64,000 nucleotides of DNA from the NCBI RefSeq assembly GCF_921293095.1, contig NC_060259.1, positions 5,022,001 to 5,086,000 of the forward strand, written 5' to 3'. The position numbers were made by a program, and so were the translations under genes. The notes under the pieces were generated by a model. The model saw nothing but the letters and a program-made list of their open reading frames with translations. It was not told the origin of the DNA and did no database searches. This DNA is from Ischnura elegans (taxonomy: Eukaryota; Arthropoda; Insecta; Odonata; Coenagrionidae). Positions 36,620-47,940 of the stretch are shown here, one piece after another (position 1 is the stretch's first letter; each line of letters starts with the position of its first letter).

Positions 36620-36907
36620 ATGGCGCGCATGCAGCTTCATCAGCTCTCGGAAAATACGAATGACAGCGATGAAGAATATCGACATTCTAATCGGAGACCA
36701 CGTTCATTATGGATAAATGAGCGTGCAGATTATTTTAAAATATACGGTAAAGTACATTTAATTACTCATCCCAAAATGGCAAATGAAACTGCAAAGGCAG
36801 TTCTCGCTCTCTTTGAAGAAGACGAAATTTACTCACAAGGGGAGGTGGAGGTTTCCAATGCCGTATATTTTATAGCATTCGGAATGGCGAACACATCCCT
36901 AAACTAG
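36620..36907 (+). pseudogene. ORF inside the Harbinger-like element, unknown
   Basis: A 95-codon frame just inside the left end starts MARMQLHQLSENTNDSDEEY, passes through RRPRSLWINERADYF and ends FGMANTSLN. Its position close to the TIR and its acidic-then-basic start resemble the beginning of a transposon-encoded protein. No DDE or Myb motif is present, so it may be only the first part of a broken gene. The translation start is simply the first ATG. Confidence 0.3.
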
Positions 36908-37026
36908 TAGTGCTTCTAATGAATGGGCCTTAGTTTGGCTATAATTAATTAATTTCCATACGGTACTTTTAACAAGCCTTATACAATAATAATATATAAA
37001 GCTAAAATAGCGCGGTATCTTCCGTG

Positions 37027-38980
37027 ATGGGCAGTTGGTATAGTGGTACCGTCGTCGACTCTCACCCAGGAGGCCAGAGCTTTGTTCGCGTCGCTACCAC
37101 TTCTGCACTTTCCTGCAACTTTCTGCCACTTTAGCGTTCGCGTCGCGGAAGTTGCAAGTGACGAACGCTGTTCGCGTCGTGGTTGCAGGTTCAAAAGGTG
37201 CAACTTTTATCTGCACCTTTTGCACCAGCTTCGGAGGTAGAGCAAAAGGTGCAACTTCAGGAATCATGGGTAATAGCAGACGAAAACCGGCGGAAAACAA
37301 ATGGCCATGATATATAATTGGAAGGTATTTCATTTTGACGTTACTTCATCGGAAATAAAACATCTGATATTTGAAATACATCTGACTGGGTGAAATATTA
37401 ATAATAATAAATTTTTTCAAGTGGTTAATTAGTAAACAAAAGCGAACTTGTAATATATAGTCAAATGAAATGGACGTTTCTCATTAAACATAGCAAAAGT
37501 GCTTATTCAGATGAAAAATACATTAGTTTTAGCATAGTAACCAATCAATAAACAATTTTCTAAAACGATTTGTTCGCGTCGTCGACTATACATTCACTAT
37601 AACTCCCACGGAGGACTGATGCCAATCCAATAGCAATTTTTAAAATCGAACCGTAGGTATATAATTTTTTCTCGTGAATGAAACAGTATCGTGAGTGGAT
37701 CCATGTAGTGTTGTTAAAATGACAGCTATGCCAACGTAGAAGCACAATGAATTACTCTTCGATGAGGATGGAGTGGTATTTGTAGTTGTGGTAGGTGATA
37801 TTGTGATTTATAAAAATGTTTTTTTGCCACAACTGACACTTAGAATTATGACTTCGAATAATATGGCGTCTTTCACACCACCAACTTTCTCAATGAAATG
37901 CACTGATATTCCGTTAGTTCGATTCATGAATGTTAATCAATCTTTCCGCAGTATTGAACGAGTTTTTCATTATTTTTCACCATGATTTCTAAGAAATAGA
38001 TGGTCGTTTACAACGATAAAAACACTATCTCAGATTCTAGATAGGGACAAAGAGTTCCTCGACGATCTTGGGAATACAGAGGTAATACTTATATTATATA
38101 CGACCCTGAGGCCATTAAACCAACGAACCACTTGGACCAATTTGAATGGAATGAGGCAGCCACAAATATCCTTTCATTCATATGGGCAGTATAGGTACGA
38201 AGGAAATGCCAGACACAAAATATTCGGACAATGCCTTCCAAATGACCAAATTGCCTTCGGTCATTACACTTAAGAATTTCATTACGGACCACTTCGTGTT
38301 CCCGAAAAATTCGAACGAGATCAGCAATATTGTTAGTCCCGGTGGTCACGAATCCTTTCAAAAAAGTTAAGTAATTTTCCCTATCTACTGGAAGTAATCG
38401 AGTAAAGAAATTAATGCGTAATAAAACTGTAATAGCCTTTAATAAAAACAACTAGCATAACTAAAAGGCATGTGTGAAGTGAAAAGGCATTTTTTTACAT
38501 CTAAATGGTAACTTTAGCTCATTGACACCTTTCTCACACCAATTAATAAACTTAGGTCTAGGATATCGATATCAAATGTGCCATAATTGCAAAAGCTTAA
38601 AACCTTATTCTCAATAAAGGAAGACGTAGAGGCATTCACAACGTAATGCCAATACAATCAAATAACAAACAAACAATAAACAAATGTGTTCAATAGTTCA
38701 ACCAGAATCATATAAAACCCGAGTAAATCGCAACAATTACTGGAATAACATCCCGTGGCTGAATGAAAGCTGGAAAAATAACATTACAGTCTTCATAAAA
38801 TCCTCTTCGACAATGTTTATTACAATCATGTCCCGCGCCATTTTTGTTGTTACACGCCGTTCGCGTCGCACGAGTTGAACCTTCCTGCACCCGCCTGATT
38901 TTCATTGCACCTTCCGGTGCAGAAGGTGCGGATGGAGCAAGCGACGCGAACAAAGCTCAGGGTTCGAGCCTTCGCTATAG
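37027..38980 (+). mobile_element. tRNA-Glu-like SINE, split by a 1.88 kb element
   Basis: Box A (TTGGTATAGTGGTAC) and an anticodon arm (GACTCTCACCCAGGAGGCC, CTC in the anticodon position as in tRNA-Glu) lie at 37,033-37,077. The matching T-arm and box B (CAGGGTTCGAGCC) is found only at 38,958-38,970. Removing 37,078-38,957 plus one CAG joins them at tRNA-like spacing. This is the signature of a tRNA-derived repeat interrupted by a later insertion. The acceptor stem does not pair well, so a SINE head or pseudogene is likelier than a tRNA gene. Confidence 0.65.
37078..38957. mobile_element. TIR DNA element of 1,880 bp inserted in the tRNA-like repeat
   Basis: The perfect terminal inverted repeats are AGCTTTGTTCGCGTCGC on the left and its complement on the right, flanked on both sides by CAG (37,075-37,077 and 38,958-38,960), a possible 3 bp target duplication. 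TTCGCGTCG recurs at about 37,136, 37,171, 37,569 and 38,861, and paired AGGTGCA/TGCACCT motifs lie near both ends, so the termini are highly structured. Inside, broken frames near 38,100-38,370 give WNEAATNIL then IGTKEMPDTKYSDN, possibly a Myb/SANT-like remnant, but this is weak. I cannot assign a superfamily. Confidence 0.7.
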
Positions 38981-39065
38981 CAATTTTAGCATAGCTTTTT
39001 TTTGTCGTCTTCATTTTGATCATACGGCGACAAGTATATGAATAATTTTAATTGAAGCAAGCATA

Positions 39066-39300
39066 GACATGAGGAAAATTTTTTATCATCATCATGGGGT
39101 TCGTGACCTCCCCTTGTCAAAGCAATTTCACGCTTCTTTCTCTTAAACTTGAGGTTTTCCATGCCTATGCTCCTCTTGAGCCAATTATTCCGACAACTCT
39201 TGCCGAAATATGTTCGTATCCGTAAATTTTACAAGCCTTTCTTTGAATTTTCTCACATATATATACAAAAATCTTTAATCTCTATCCTCTTCCTGAATTA
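39066..39300 (-). pseudogene. Possible Myb/SANT-like DNA-binding protein remnant
   Basis: In the minus strand a segment translates as NNWLKRSIGMENLKFKRKKR followed by EIALTRGGHEP. The layout W.....(R/K)...LK.K.RK...I..T.GG..P resembles the end of the Myb/SANT-like domain found in Harbinger-associated and MSANTD-type proteins. The upstream part is frameshifted or lost. Its location inside a Harbinger-like TIR element supports the guess, because such elements encode a Myb-like protein beside the transposase. Only one motif supports this. Confidence 0.3.
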
Positions 39301-40193
39301 ATACCTGTGTAACAGCATCGTTATCTTCGAAATCGCAATGTTATCAATGTAAGACGTAATTAATTATTGTAGCACAAAATAACCAAGAACTGCGTTTATT
39401 TAAATCTGGGAGTCTCGGTAAATAAAAAAATTTCATTTTTAAATAACGATGCATTAAACGAAGGAGCTTGCAAGTTTTTTACCGCAATATTCTCGTATTC
39501 CTTGCTCTTGCCAAACGCGGTTCCCCTATTTGTTTTTTATTTATTTTTTATTACCCGTTCGTGGTATTCGGTAAGGCAAATTAATAAATCTTTCCCCGAA
39601 AACGTAATATTTGTGCTTTTCTAACTCTCATTGTAAATATTAACACTGTTGCTGCTCATTTTCTAACTCTGTACTTGATTGTACTCTTACCGGCTTATTA
39701 AAGCTGATTCCATGTCATACGGTTGCTTACCGTCATTTATTTTTCCCACGTAGGAGTTATGAAAAATGTATGAGACAAATCATTTATTCTGATTATCTCG
39801 GTTTTTGAAAACTAAGATAATACGTCGTTGGTGAAACACGATCCTCACATTTCTGAGATAATAATTTTAACCGAGTTTTTGAAAACTGAGATAATAGAGA
39901 ATATTATCCGTGTTGGTGAAACTGGCCCTAAGTCAAATTCACCCAAATTGTTCAATGGCCTAGAATACAAATGCATCATTGTATTTGCAGAGAGATATAA
40001 TCATCGAGTGCCTCAAATTTAACATAATATGTAAACTTAAGAAGATAACCTAAAATAACGACTTACATATAAATGAAAAGGCCATTGCAAAAACAAAAGT
40101 TATTAAATTTCTTCCGTAGAAAACCACATAACATTTTAGAAAGCATTGAACTACCTATGCTAACAATATTAACTGAGGCCGGCGAGGTGAATA

Positions 40194-41006
40194 TAGGTAT
40201 GGCAACGATTAATCGTTTGATGGAAATAAGTCTTTTCACTTTCGATTAATCATTCTCGATCTCCGATTTAAAAAGATACATTTCTCCAATCCTCAAGCTG
40301 TAGCGTCGGTCCTTAAAAAGGTCAGAACGGATATAGCGGATTCCGAAACTGGTGTTGCAGAAAGTTCAGGAGTTACATCAGAATCTGGTGCTGAGGACTT
40401 TGATTTATGGGCAACACACAGGGCTCTCGTTCACAAAAAGAAGAATTTGGACAGCAATGCAAATACTCATCCTAAAAATGAGGTTGCGTTCTATCTTAAC
40501 TCGTCGGTTATAGGACTGAAGGAAAATAAAATTGAAGCGCGGGAAGAAATGAAGTTAATATATCTGAGGCTTAATGATCGTAGCAAAAATATATAATAGG
40601 TACTTCAGTACCAACTGAACATTCTCAAAGGCTGGAGCGACGGCTAATGAAAAAAGGAACAGACTGACGACAAGAATGCTGTCAAAAATATTGTTTCTGA
40701 ACCCTTGGATAGGGGGAGGAGTTTTTGATGTGGAGGTTTCAAATGACAAATATTAAAGAATGTTTGTATTTTTCACCTAGTAATAATATAAATAATTTCA
40801 TCTAACTTACTTTGTACTTGTTTATAAAAATGTTTATTGTTTTCGATTAAAAATCGTGAGTGTTTACCCTAACTGAATTATATCATCTACAATCGATTAT
40901 AAAATAATCGATTAATTGTCCACCAATCAATCGAATAACAGGGTGCACCTTTTCGATTAATCAATTGATTGATTAATCGATTAATATAATCTTTTTGCCA
41001 TCCCTA
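40194..41006 (+). mobile_element. hAT DNA transposon, internally deleted, with 8 bp target duplication
   Basis: The ends TAGGTATGGCAA and TTGCCATCCCTA are inverted repeats and each is flanked by the identical octamer GGTGAATA (40,186-40,193 and 41,007-41,014), the 8 bp duplication expected of hAT transposition. The subterminal regions carry many ATTAATCGAT repeats (40,210-40,262 and 40,848-40,990). The interior keeps the C-terminal part of a hAT transposase in broken frames. At 813 bp it is a deletion derivative that would need a transposase from elsewhere. Confidence 0.92.
40291..40703 (+). pseudogene. hAT transposase C-terminal (hATC) remnant
   Basis: From 40,291 an open frame without an ATG reads PQAVASVLKKVRTDIADSE, then FDLWATHRALVHKKK and NEVAFYLNSSVIG. 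This is the linker before the dimerisation domain, where 'DLW..HD.IV...... ELxxYLxEPxI' is usual. Sequence between 40,540 and 40,600 is degraded. The hATC end follows in two frames: GTSVPTEHS, then after a shift FSKAGATANEKRNRLTTRML and SKILFLN. The conserved S.PSER.FS.AG....KRNRL......LLFLN pattern is therefore recognisable but frameshifted. The catalytic DDE core is absent, so no active enzyme is encoded. Confidence 0.88.
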
Positions 41007-41014
41007 GGTGAATA

Positions 41015-43278
41015 CAACCACTGCGTTAAGTATGAAAAGAGTCAATCTCAGCTAGATGTTTTTCCACCTCTCTGCCGACTCTCTTTGCTTGAGTGATGGC
41101 TCAGCCAGTTCAATTTCCCGCCGAATGGCAAATGAAGTGGGGAAAGTTAATGGATGGCTCTTGAGGGCAAGGCGGTAATGCTTTCAGTGTGGGTAGTATC
41201 ATCGTGATGTAAAAGACACTGAAAATGGCATCCTAGGGTATGTGCCTATGAATAGGTCGAGGGATTGGTTGCATGTTATTCTCGCTGTGTGATGATTGGA
41301 ATCGCGTTGAAAGCCTCAGAGGGGAAAGCTGCCGTCTTATTAGTTTTCGAAATTGGAGTGAGTGCCTAATGGGAGAGGAATAATGCATTCTTCGATGTAG
41401 AGCATTCTACAGTACCGAAAACGCATTTGTAATTGCTGGAAATAGCACTAAGAAACGTCGGCGCTGTGTTTTAGTTTTCAAGACTCGGCAAAACTATCAA
41501 GTCGGTGAGGTTTTTATGGGACCACTAGGAACAGGAACGCCGTATCTTTTCTGCCCCATACAATCCTATACTCACTGCACCATCATAACTACCCGATTTA
41601 CCGAACGGCTTCAACTTTGAATTCCACTTAGGACAATCAAGTTAAATTGAGGAAACAAATTCCAGTGGCGTGATAAGCGTACTTTTTTAAGTATTTGACG
41701 CGAATTCGGGTTGAGGGATTGTTCATCGAACTCTTAGATTTTTTGCATTGCCACGATTCTCATGGTTGCATTCTTGAAGGAATTTCCAAATTACATCAGA
41801 AGTTGAGAAACATTTTTATGGATGGCCTTATACAACATGTAATATAATATTACAATCGTGGATATTTCAGCAAAACACTATTAATAGTCTCTTTCCGATA
41901 GTGCCTAAGCTTGGTAAAAATTTTCGGTATTATTTGAATTTATTTTTTTTAATTGGTATAAGTCGTGGAAACTACTTTATTTGTTCACCGTGATTAAATG
42001 ATATTATGTATCACGAAGTGGGGTAACGTTCACATTAGTGTCTTGCGAACGCATGCGTTCCACTCAACGAGTCAAGAGTGAAGCTGTTTGAACTCACCAT
42101 GCTGGAATTATACCATTTGAGATTTTTTAAATGTTACGTGCAGCGCATATTAGCTTTGACAGGTGGAACCTGAGATGCACAGGCGCCTTGAATCGTAGCC
42201 ATAAGCGTGTAGGAGGTGTTTTGTCAAGTTTAAGGTTATCTATCAAGTCATGAGTAGGGCAAATTTGTGAAATCTAGATAATTGTGCTGAAATCTAATTG
42301 TACTGTAACGCTGCTTACCTTTTTTGCGTCGTCTTTACATGACCACTTAAACGATTTGATGTATTGTCGCGTAATGCAGACTACAGTCGTAGAGTTCAGA
42401 TTTCAGCGGATCAGGTATTTTATAAGAGTTCGTCATTAGTGGGTTGTGTAAATTCCATGTTCATGTTACAAATCAATTCATTTGATGACCGCGTCTGTTC
42501 ATCAATAGCTTTGACACCTTTGAAATTTCTGTTATTGAACCGCTCCTAGCATTACTGAATTTCACCATTTACTTCTCTTATGTCATTCTGTGGTTTCATT
42601 TTTATTATTAATAATTCACTCTAGAAGTTTCATAAATATCCTATTGGCTCGTTCCCCTCTTTTGCACTGTTATAATCGGTAATGCTAACGCTTCCGATAT
42701 CGTTTATCTAATCCTACATTGTAATAGGTGGGGACATCAGCGTATTTCACCGATGATTGCCTTTCTTTGAAGTTGGAAATAGAGGATTAACTGTCTAATA
42801 TTCATAAATTCCCAATTAATTGTAAAGTTTTTAAGTTTTTGCCGGATGCGTTGTTGTTTACCTTCATATCCTTGACAAATATCGGAGACTTGTACTGCAA
42901 ATATATTGATATATTATTTTTTTACCTATTTTATTTTTTTCGATTTTAGCTTTTATCTTATGATTCTGAAATTATTATTTGAGCTATACATATTACTGGG
43001 GAAACTCCTTGCTAAATAAATTCATGTTAACATTTCACTCTTCATATCCGGGTGGCGATGACCGTTAAGAGCGATCCAAATTCGTGGTAGACCACTTGGC
43101 AGACAACGAGATGTCTCACACGGTGTGTACTTATTCTCTGGGGACGTAATTGTATCATCGTTTCCAATAACTTGTAGACCTCCACTAGTCCCATTTTACT
43201 GATTGGTGAAAAGTTGGAGGGTTGACTATCAATGCAAGCTGCATACTTTGCCTTTACGTGGCCGAGAGCCGACGAGGT
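41015..43278. other. No supported feature
   Basis: Mixed AT-rich DNA with short frames, none recognisable; no repeat ends found. Confidence 0.4.
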
Positions 43279-43944
43279 TCATCTACATCTACATAATACC
43301 CTGCGAGCCACCTCTAGGGTGTTTGGCAGGGGGTGATCAATCACCAGCATGCAGCATGCATTTGGACTCCCACATGCACACCACACCGTCCAAAAAACGT
43401 CCCGTATAATAACAAACTATACTACTATATGCTGTTAGAAATAGAATATAGAATAGAAATTCAGAAACATGCATTAAGTTTTACATAGGTTAGTAGGCTA
43501 CACTACAAGTCATGCAATCTATTTACGAGTTCTATTGCTGCCGTTATAATCTCTTATTGATCGTGGAAAAAATGACATTCGGAATCTGTCTGTTCTGCAA
43601 TCTATCTCTCTTATTTTATTTATATGATCTGATCTTTCGTAGTACGTTGGCGTCCGCAAGATATGGTTAACTTCGTCAGAAAAGACACTGCTCTTGAATT
43701 TATCTAAAAGGTTTAGTCTATTTTTCAATCTACGGTTCGACAGATTTTCCCATCCGAGTTTATCTAAGAGGTCAGTTACACTAACAAGACTATCGTAACG
43801 ACCTTTCACATACCTGGCAGCTCTTCTTTGCACGCGTTCTAACTCTGTTATTAAGCCTTTTTCATGAGGGTCCCAAACACTGGCAGCGTATTCCAGATGT
43901 CGCCTAACGAGGGAAAACGAGACACGAGACGAGAGGTTGGACAC
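43279..43944 (-). pseudogene. 5'-truncated jockey/CR1-like LINE: end of ORF2 and 3' UTR
   Basis: The minus strand encodes the C-terminal part of a LINE reverse transcriptase protein after the catalytic core: HLEYAASVWDPHEKGL, RVQRRAARYVKGRY, LLDKLGWENL, RLKNRLNLLDKFKS and SIRDYN. A 3' UTR follows, ending in the GTAGATGTAGATG-type tail at 43,279. The first 12 residues of the open frame are outside the family, so the 5' break is near 43,915. The frame is open to its stop, which suggests a relatively recent insertion. It is one of at least seven fragments of the same family in the window. Confidence 0.85.
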
Positions 43945-44394
43945 ATCAGGAGGATGGACGCATATGCGGCGCGTCGCGGCTCACGAGCCTATCAGATTTC
44001 GTCTTTGAGAATTGGTGACATCATATCGGCCGTGTCGTCGCAGAAAAGTGTGTTCGCGTTGCATTTTCTGAGGCTGCAGTCCGCCGGCTATTTCGATTTG
44101 GTGTTCGTTTATGGGAAGCTTGGGTATGCAAATATGCTGACGTGGCTCAAATGGGAGTGAAGAATGCTTTTAATTTCATTATTCACTTTTATTTTGAAGA
44201 TTGAAGCATTGATATCTCGAATCTTTCCTAAAAATAAGATAAATGTTAACCCCAGATTAGAGTACAATCACTGAGGAGTAGTGTTGATTGAGACTAGTAT
44301 TACACATACCCGTCATCGGTATGCTTAATAGCTAGCCAAATACAGCGTGAGAGCTCCTTCCTGGTGACTACGGTCGTTTTAATGTCAATTTATA

Positions 44395-44593
44395 CAGGGT
44401 GGGGCAGGATGGGCTCCCTAATTTGAGAATTGAGACAAATTTTGAATCTGCTCGTATAGTACTGTTAGGGCTACTTGATAAGCGGATTGATTCGGTGGGC
44501 GATTGTGCAGTTGAGGTATCGGTTTTTCTTCTGCTTACACAAGAATATTTCTTTAGCCATGAGTCCGTAGGGAGTCCATTCTGCCCCACCCTG
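44395..44593. mobile_element. MITE, 199 bp, TA-flanked, mariner-like
   Basis: The ends are inverted repeats of about 26 bases. The left begins CAGGGTGGGGCAGGATGGGC and the right ends with its complement, with two mismatches. TA lies immediately outside each end (44,393-44,394 and 44,594-44,595), the duplication made by Tc1/mariner-type transposases. There is no coding sequence; frames across it on both strands are artefacts. Confidence 0.85.
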
Positions 44594-44599
44594 TACTAT

Positions 44600-44925
44600 A
44601 CTAGAAGGCCACCCGGCGTTGCTCGGGAAACATAGTACCCAGAGAAGTGGGAAAATTGGAATTCAAGGTTATAAAGCAAGATATTTAGGTACGCTGAACA
44701 GCAAACAATCGAAAGAACTAATTTTCGATACAGCGCACGGGATAAGCTTTTACCCCTCTCCACAACATTGATCCCTATGCATGTGTCCGTGGGTGTGTAA
44801 GGCAAAAACGTGTTGTGAACTCATACCACGAGATGCACCTGTGCACTAACGTTGGTTGCAATCCGTGCAGCCGTATGGATATGCCAAGCGGACAGACAAA
44901 CAGACATCCGCTTTTATATATATTG
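44600..44925. mobile_element. Dispersed repeat starting CTAGAAGGCCACCCG, copy 1
   Basis: Starts ACTAGAAGGCCACCCGGCGT with a small CCCG...CGGG hairpin and ends GACAGACAAACAGACATCC plus a TTTTATATA run. A second copy with the same start and the same end (GCAATCC, CCGTATGGA, CAGACAAACAGACATCC) is at 62,137-63,300. No coding sequence. Repeats with an 'acccggcgttgctcggg' start are, to my knowledge, widespread in invertebrate genomes, but I cannot give a class. It begins six bases after the MITE at 44,593. Confidence 0.65.
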
Positions 44926-44929
44926 ATCA

Positions 44930-46180
44930 GCAATAACGTTTAGACAGAAATCATGGATGTATAGCACTTAACATATCCAAGGATGCCTATCTGGTATGTA
45001 AACCATAATAATTACTTGAGATATAATAAAAAAAAGTAGAAGTTACTACACGTAGAGAAGACAATTAGAAGTGTCAACTCAAATTAAAAGTCTCGCTTAG
45101 CTGAGTAAAAATGTTAGTTAATTAAATATGTACAGAAAATAAACTATTGAATGGCATAGCGATTATGTTAAGTTTTAGTTTCCAACTATTGCTGTACCAT
45201 TTACGTTCACCGCAGGATAGAGCAAGTTACGTTACCATAGTGAAAATTTTATCCCGGAACCTCCTGATTTTATCTCTGGATTTATTATTTAAGTCTTCCA
45301 ATAAATAATACTTTAAGTTCATAGCATAAAAGCAAAGTACAACAATTTATCGCCATTCACTGAAAACACCTTGGGAGATGAGACGAAATTCTCATAAATA
45401 CACAATAAAAATAAAAACGCATGTGCACATCTGTATAAGTTGCGCTGCTTCAGATATTCTTAGCGAAAACGGAAGTCCAACAAATACAACGATAAATGGT
45501 AACATTTGCGAGTAAAATCGAGTCAGCTAGATGTGTAACGAATTGAATCTTTTGAGTATTGTATGCCTTTTAAAGGATATAGAGTAAAGAGGAGGTTAGG
45601 GTTGGTAAGGAGATAGCAAATCATTGGATATCTGGTTGCGTGCATACAGAAATAACGTATTTAAAAATCCGAAAATACCTTCGTGAAAATAGTGACAGCA
45701 TATCAGAAATATTTGGTGTATTATAATTTGATATCCTTTAATTTTCATAGAAGGTTACTCGAACGCGTATGAAAGAAACCTTATCAGTCGTGATCGTCTA
45801 TTGCCGTAGTATTAAAAATAAGGTGGCGCATCACCAATATCTAATTATAAAAACAGATGCTGATGCAAATGGGAACTAAAATTTAGTTACAGGATAAAAA
45901 TTCATGACAGAGATCTTCCCGAAATCATAGGCAATAATCAGGAAAGACCAAAAAAATTATAGCAGAGGTATTGCCGTCGAAGATGAGATCACAGGCTGAG
46001 CATAGAATTTTGCAGACAATGATTTGGAAAAAAGTTTAGTGCTGAATCAAGTGCTTGTCTACGAGATTCTATACATGCGCGTACTATCGACCACCACATT
46101 CAAGCCAAAATTCGGCGTTGGAGCTAGGTAGTCAGATGAGGCATTTTACTTGCAAGAAAAATGATAATGATGTTATACTT
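44930..46180. other. No supported feature
   Basis: AT-rich DNA without recognisable coding or repeat content. Confidence 0.4.
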
Positions 46181-46182
46181 AT

Positions 46183-46478
46183 ATCTACATCTAAATCTAC
46201 ATAATACCCTCCGAGCCACCTCTAGGGAGTTAGGCAGGGGGTGATCAATCACCAGCATGCAGCATGCAATTTGACTCCGACATACACACCACACGGTCCA
46301 AAAAACGTCACGTATACTAACAAATTATACTACCATATGCTGTTAGAAATAAAACTAAAATTAATACACATGAATTAAGTTTCACATAGGTTAGTAGGCT
46401 ACACTAAAAGCCATGCAATCTATTTATGAGTTCTATCGCGGCCGTTATAATCTCTTATTTTATTTACATGATCTGATT
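46183..46478 (-). mobile_element. LINE 3' UTR, minus-strand part of a 5'-inverted insertion
   Basis: From the CATCTA-type tail complement at 46,183 this follows the 43,279 copy through its 3' UTR. It then skips about 60 bases around the end of the ORF (joined at a TCTCTTAT-like repeat) and stops near ATGATCTGATTTGG. At that point the sequence switches to the opposite strand of the LINE coding region. This orientation change is typical of twin priming during LINE insertion. Confidence 0.75.
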
Positions 46479-47940
46479 TGGAGATTTGATATGATTTTGG
46501 AGAAAGTATTCTTGATTTATTAGCGACAAATATACCTCATCAGGTAATAAAAGTTAGCACTGTCGAAGGAATAAGTGACCATAGGGTAGTAACTGCAAAG
46601 TTTTCATTTTTAAAAGAGCTGATTATGATGGGTTTAAGAGTCATCTGAAAAATGCTTTCCCCGCGTTCCAAGAATCAATATTAAAGTAAAATGTAGAGGA
46701 TACTTGGAAAGCTTTTCTTTCGCTCGTAACTTCGGGAATAAATACCTACATCGCTAGTAAAACAGTAACAGAAGGCAGCGAACCGAGATGGTACAACGCG
46801 GAAGTGAGAAAATCATTGAGGCGACAGAGAGCGTGTCATGCTAAAATGAAAAAAAGTCAGCACGGATTTATCCGCTAATGAACGCAGGTTAATAATTAAA
46901 AAAATATAGGATGGCTAAAGCCGCCACGAAGGAAGCGTTCAGGAATGCATTAACGATTTTTAAAAGAAAAACACTAGTAGAGCAGTTACGGGATAACCCA
47001 AAAGCATTTTGGTCATATGTAAGGGAAGTTCAAGGTAAACGATCTACCGTATGCTCGCTGAGAAACGACAATGGAGGTGTGTAGACAAACAGTTGCGATA
47101 AAGCCAATTCATTAAATTCCTACTTCAAGAGCGTGTTCACTGAGCCTTCTGAGAACTCATCCGAGACAGTTGAAAATCTCTGCATACGAAAGAAAGCTTA
47201 TTGACATTAGTACGCTCGGAATAGAAAATATATTGAAATCGCTCAGTCCAAATAAATCACCTGGTCCAGACGAAATCCCTTCTCGCGTATATAGAGAACT
47301 AGCCTCAGAAAACCCCTTCTTGCAGTTAAAATTCCGTAAATCCACCAAGAAACACGAAGTACCTAATGACTTGAAAATCGTAACGCCAATATTAAAGAAT
47401 GGAGACAAGGAACAGCCATCTAATTACAGACCGATATCTTTAACGTCAATCTCATGCAAAGTCCTTGAACACATTGTAGTCAGCTCGGTAATGAAACACC
47501 TAGACGCGCAAAACTTGTTAATGAGAACTCAACATGGATTCAGAAAAAGTAGATCATGCGAAACCCAGTTAGCGCTTTTGCCCACGACATTTTAGTCTCC
47601 GGAGAAGACAGCATTCCAGTAGACGCGATTTTTCTTGATTTCAGAAAAACATTTGATAAAGTACCCCACGGAAAGTTAATAATAAAATGAAATCTTACGG
47701 TCTTATGAAGATATCATTTCCTGGATAAGACAACTTTTAGCGACGCGTCCGAAGAGTAGTATAAGACGGTGCAGTCTCCAACGAGGTTGGAGTCACTTCT
47801 GGCGTACCTAAGGGTAATGTCGTAGGCCCACTCCTATTCCTTCTTTATATAAACGACATTGGCGAAGTAGTACACAGTAATTTACGATTATTTGCAAACG
47901 ACGCTGTAGTTTACAGAGAAATCCGTAACTGGAACGCTGG
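46479..47940 (+). pseudogene. jockey/CR1-like LINE endonuclease end and reverse transcriptase, degenerate
   Basis: Plus-strand coding fragments follow family order. The endonuclease end reads ILDLLATNIPHQVIKVSTVE then GISDHRVVTAKF near 46,511-46,610. The linker has NPKAFWSYVREVQGKR near 46,995. The reverse transcriptase has NKSPGPDEIPSRVYREL, DLKIVTPILKNGDKEQPSNY, RPISLTSISCKVLE and TQHGFRKSRSCETQL in one open frame (47,170-47,595). After a frame change come IFLDFRKTFDKVPHG and LRLFANDAVVYREI. FADD has become FAND, and stops and shifts interrupt the reading, so it is dead. It is the inverted 5' portion of the same insertion as 46,183-46,478. Confidence 0.8.

Larger units (their letters stand above)
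36423..39928. mobile_element. Harbinger-like DNA transposon remnant, 3.5 kb, with nested insertions
   Basis: The left end GGGGCCAGTTTCACCAAC is matched by the inverted right end GTTGGTGAAACTGGCCC at 39,912-39,928, followed inward on both sides by GGATAATATTCTC. Subterminal copies of ATTATCTCGG and CTCGGTTTT occur near both ends (36,450-36,600 and 39,795-39,900). Flanking bases are CTA on the left and TAA on the right, compatible with a degraded 3 bp TWA target duplication. With a possible Myb/SANT-like coding remnant inside (39,066-39,300), this suggests PIF/Harbinger. No transposase catalytic motif was recognised. Part of the length is later insertion (see 37,027-38,975). Confidence 0.65.

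Noticed and set aside
37027-38980. Functional tRNA-Glu gene
   Set aside because: It is split by a 1.88 kb insertion and its acceptor stem does not pair.
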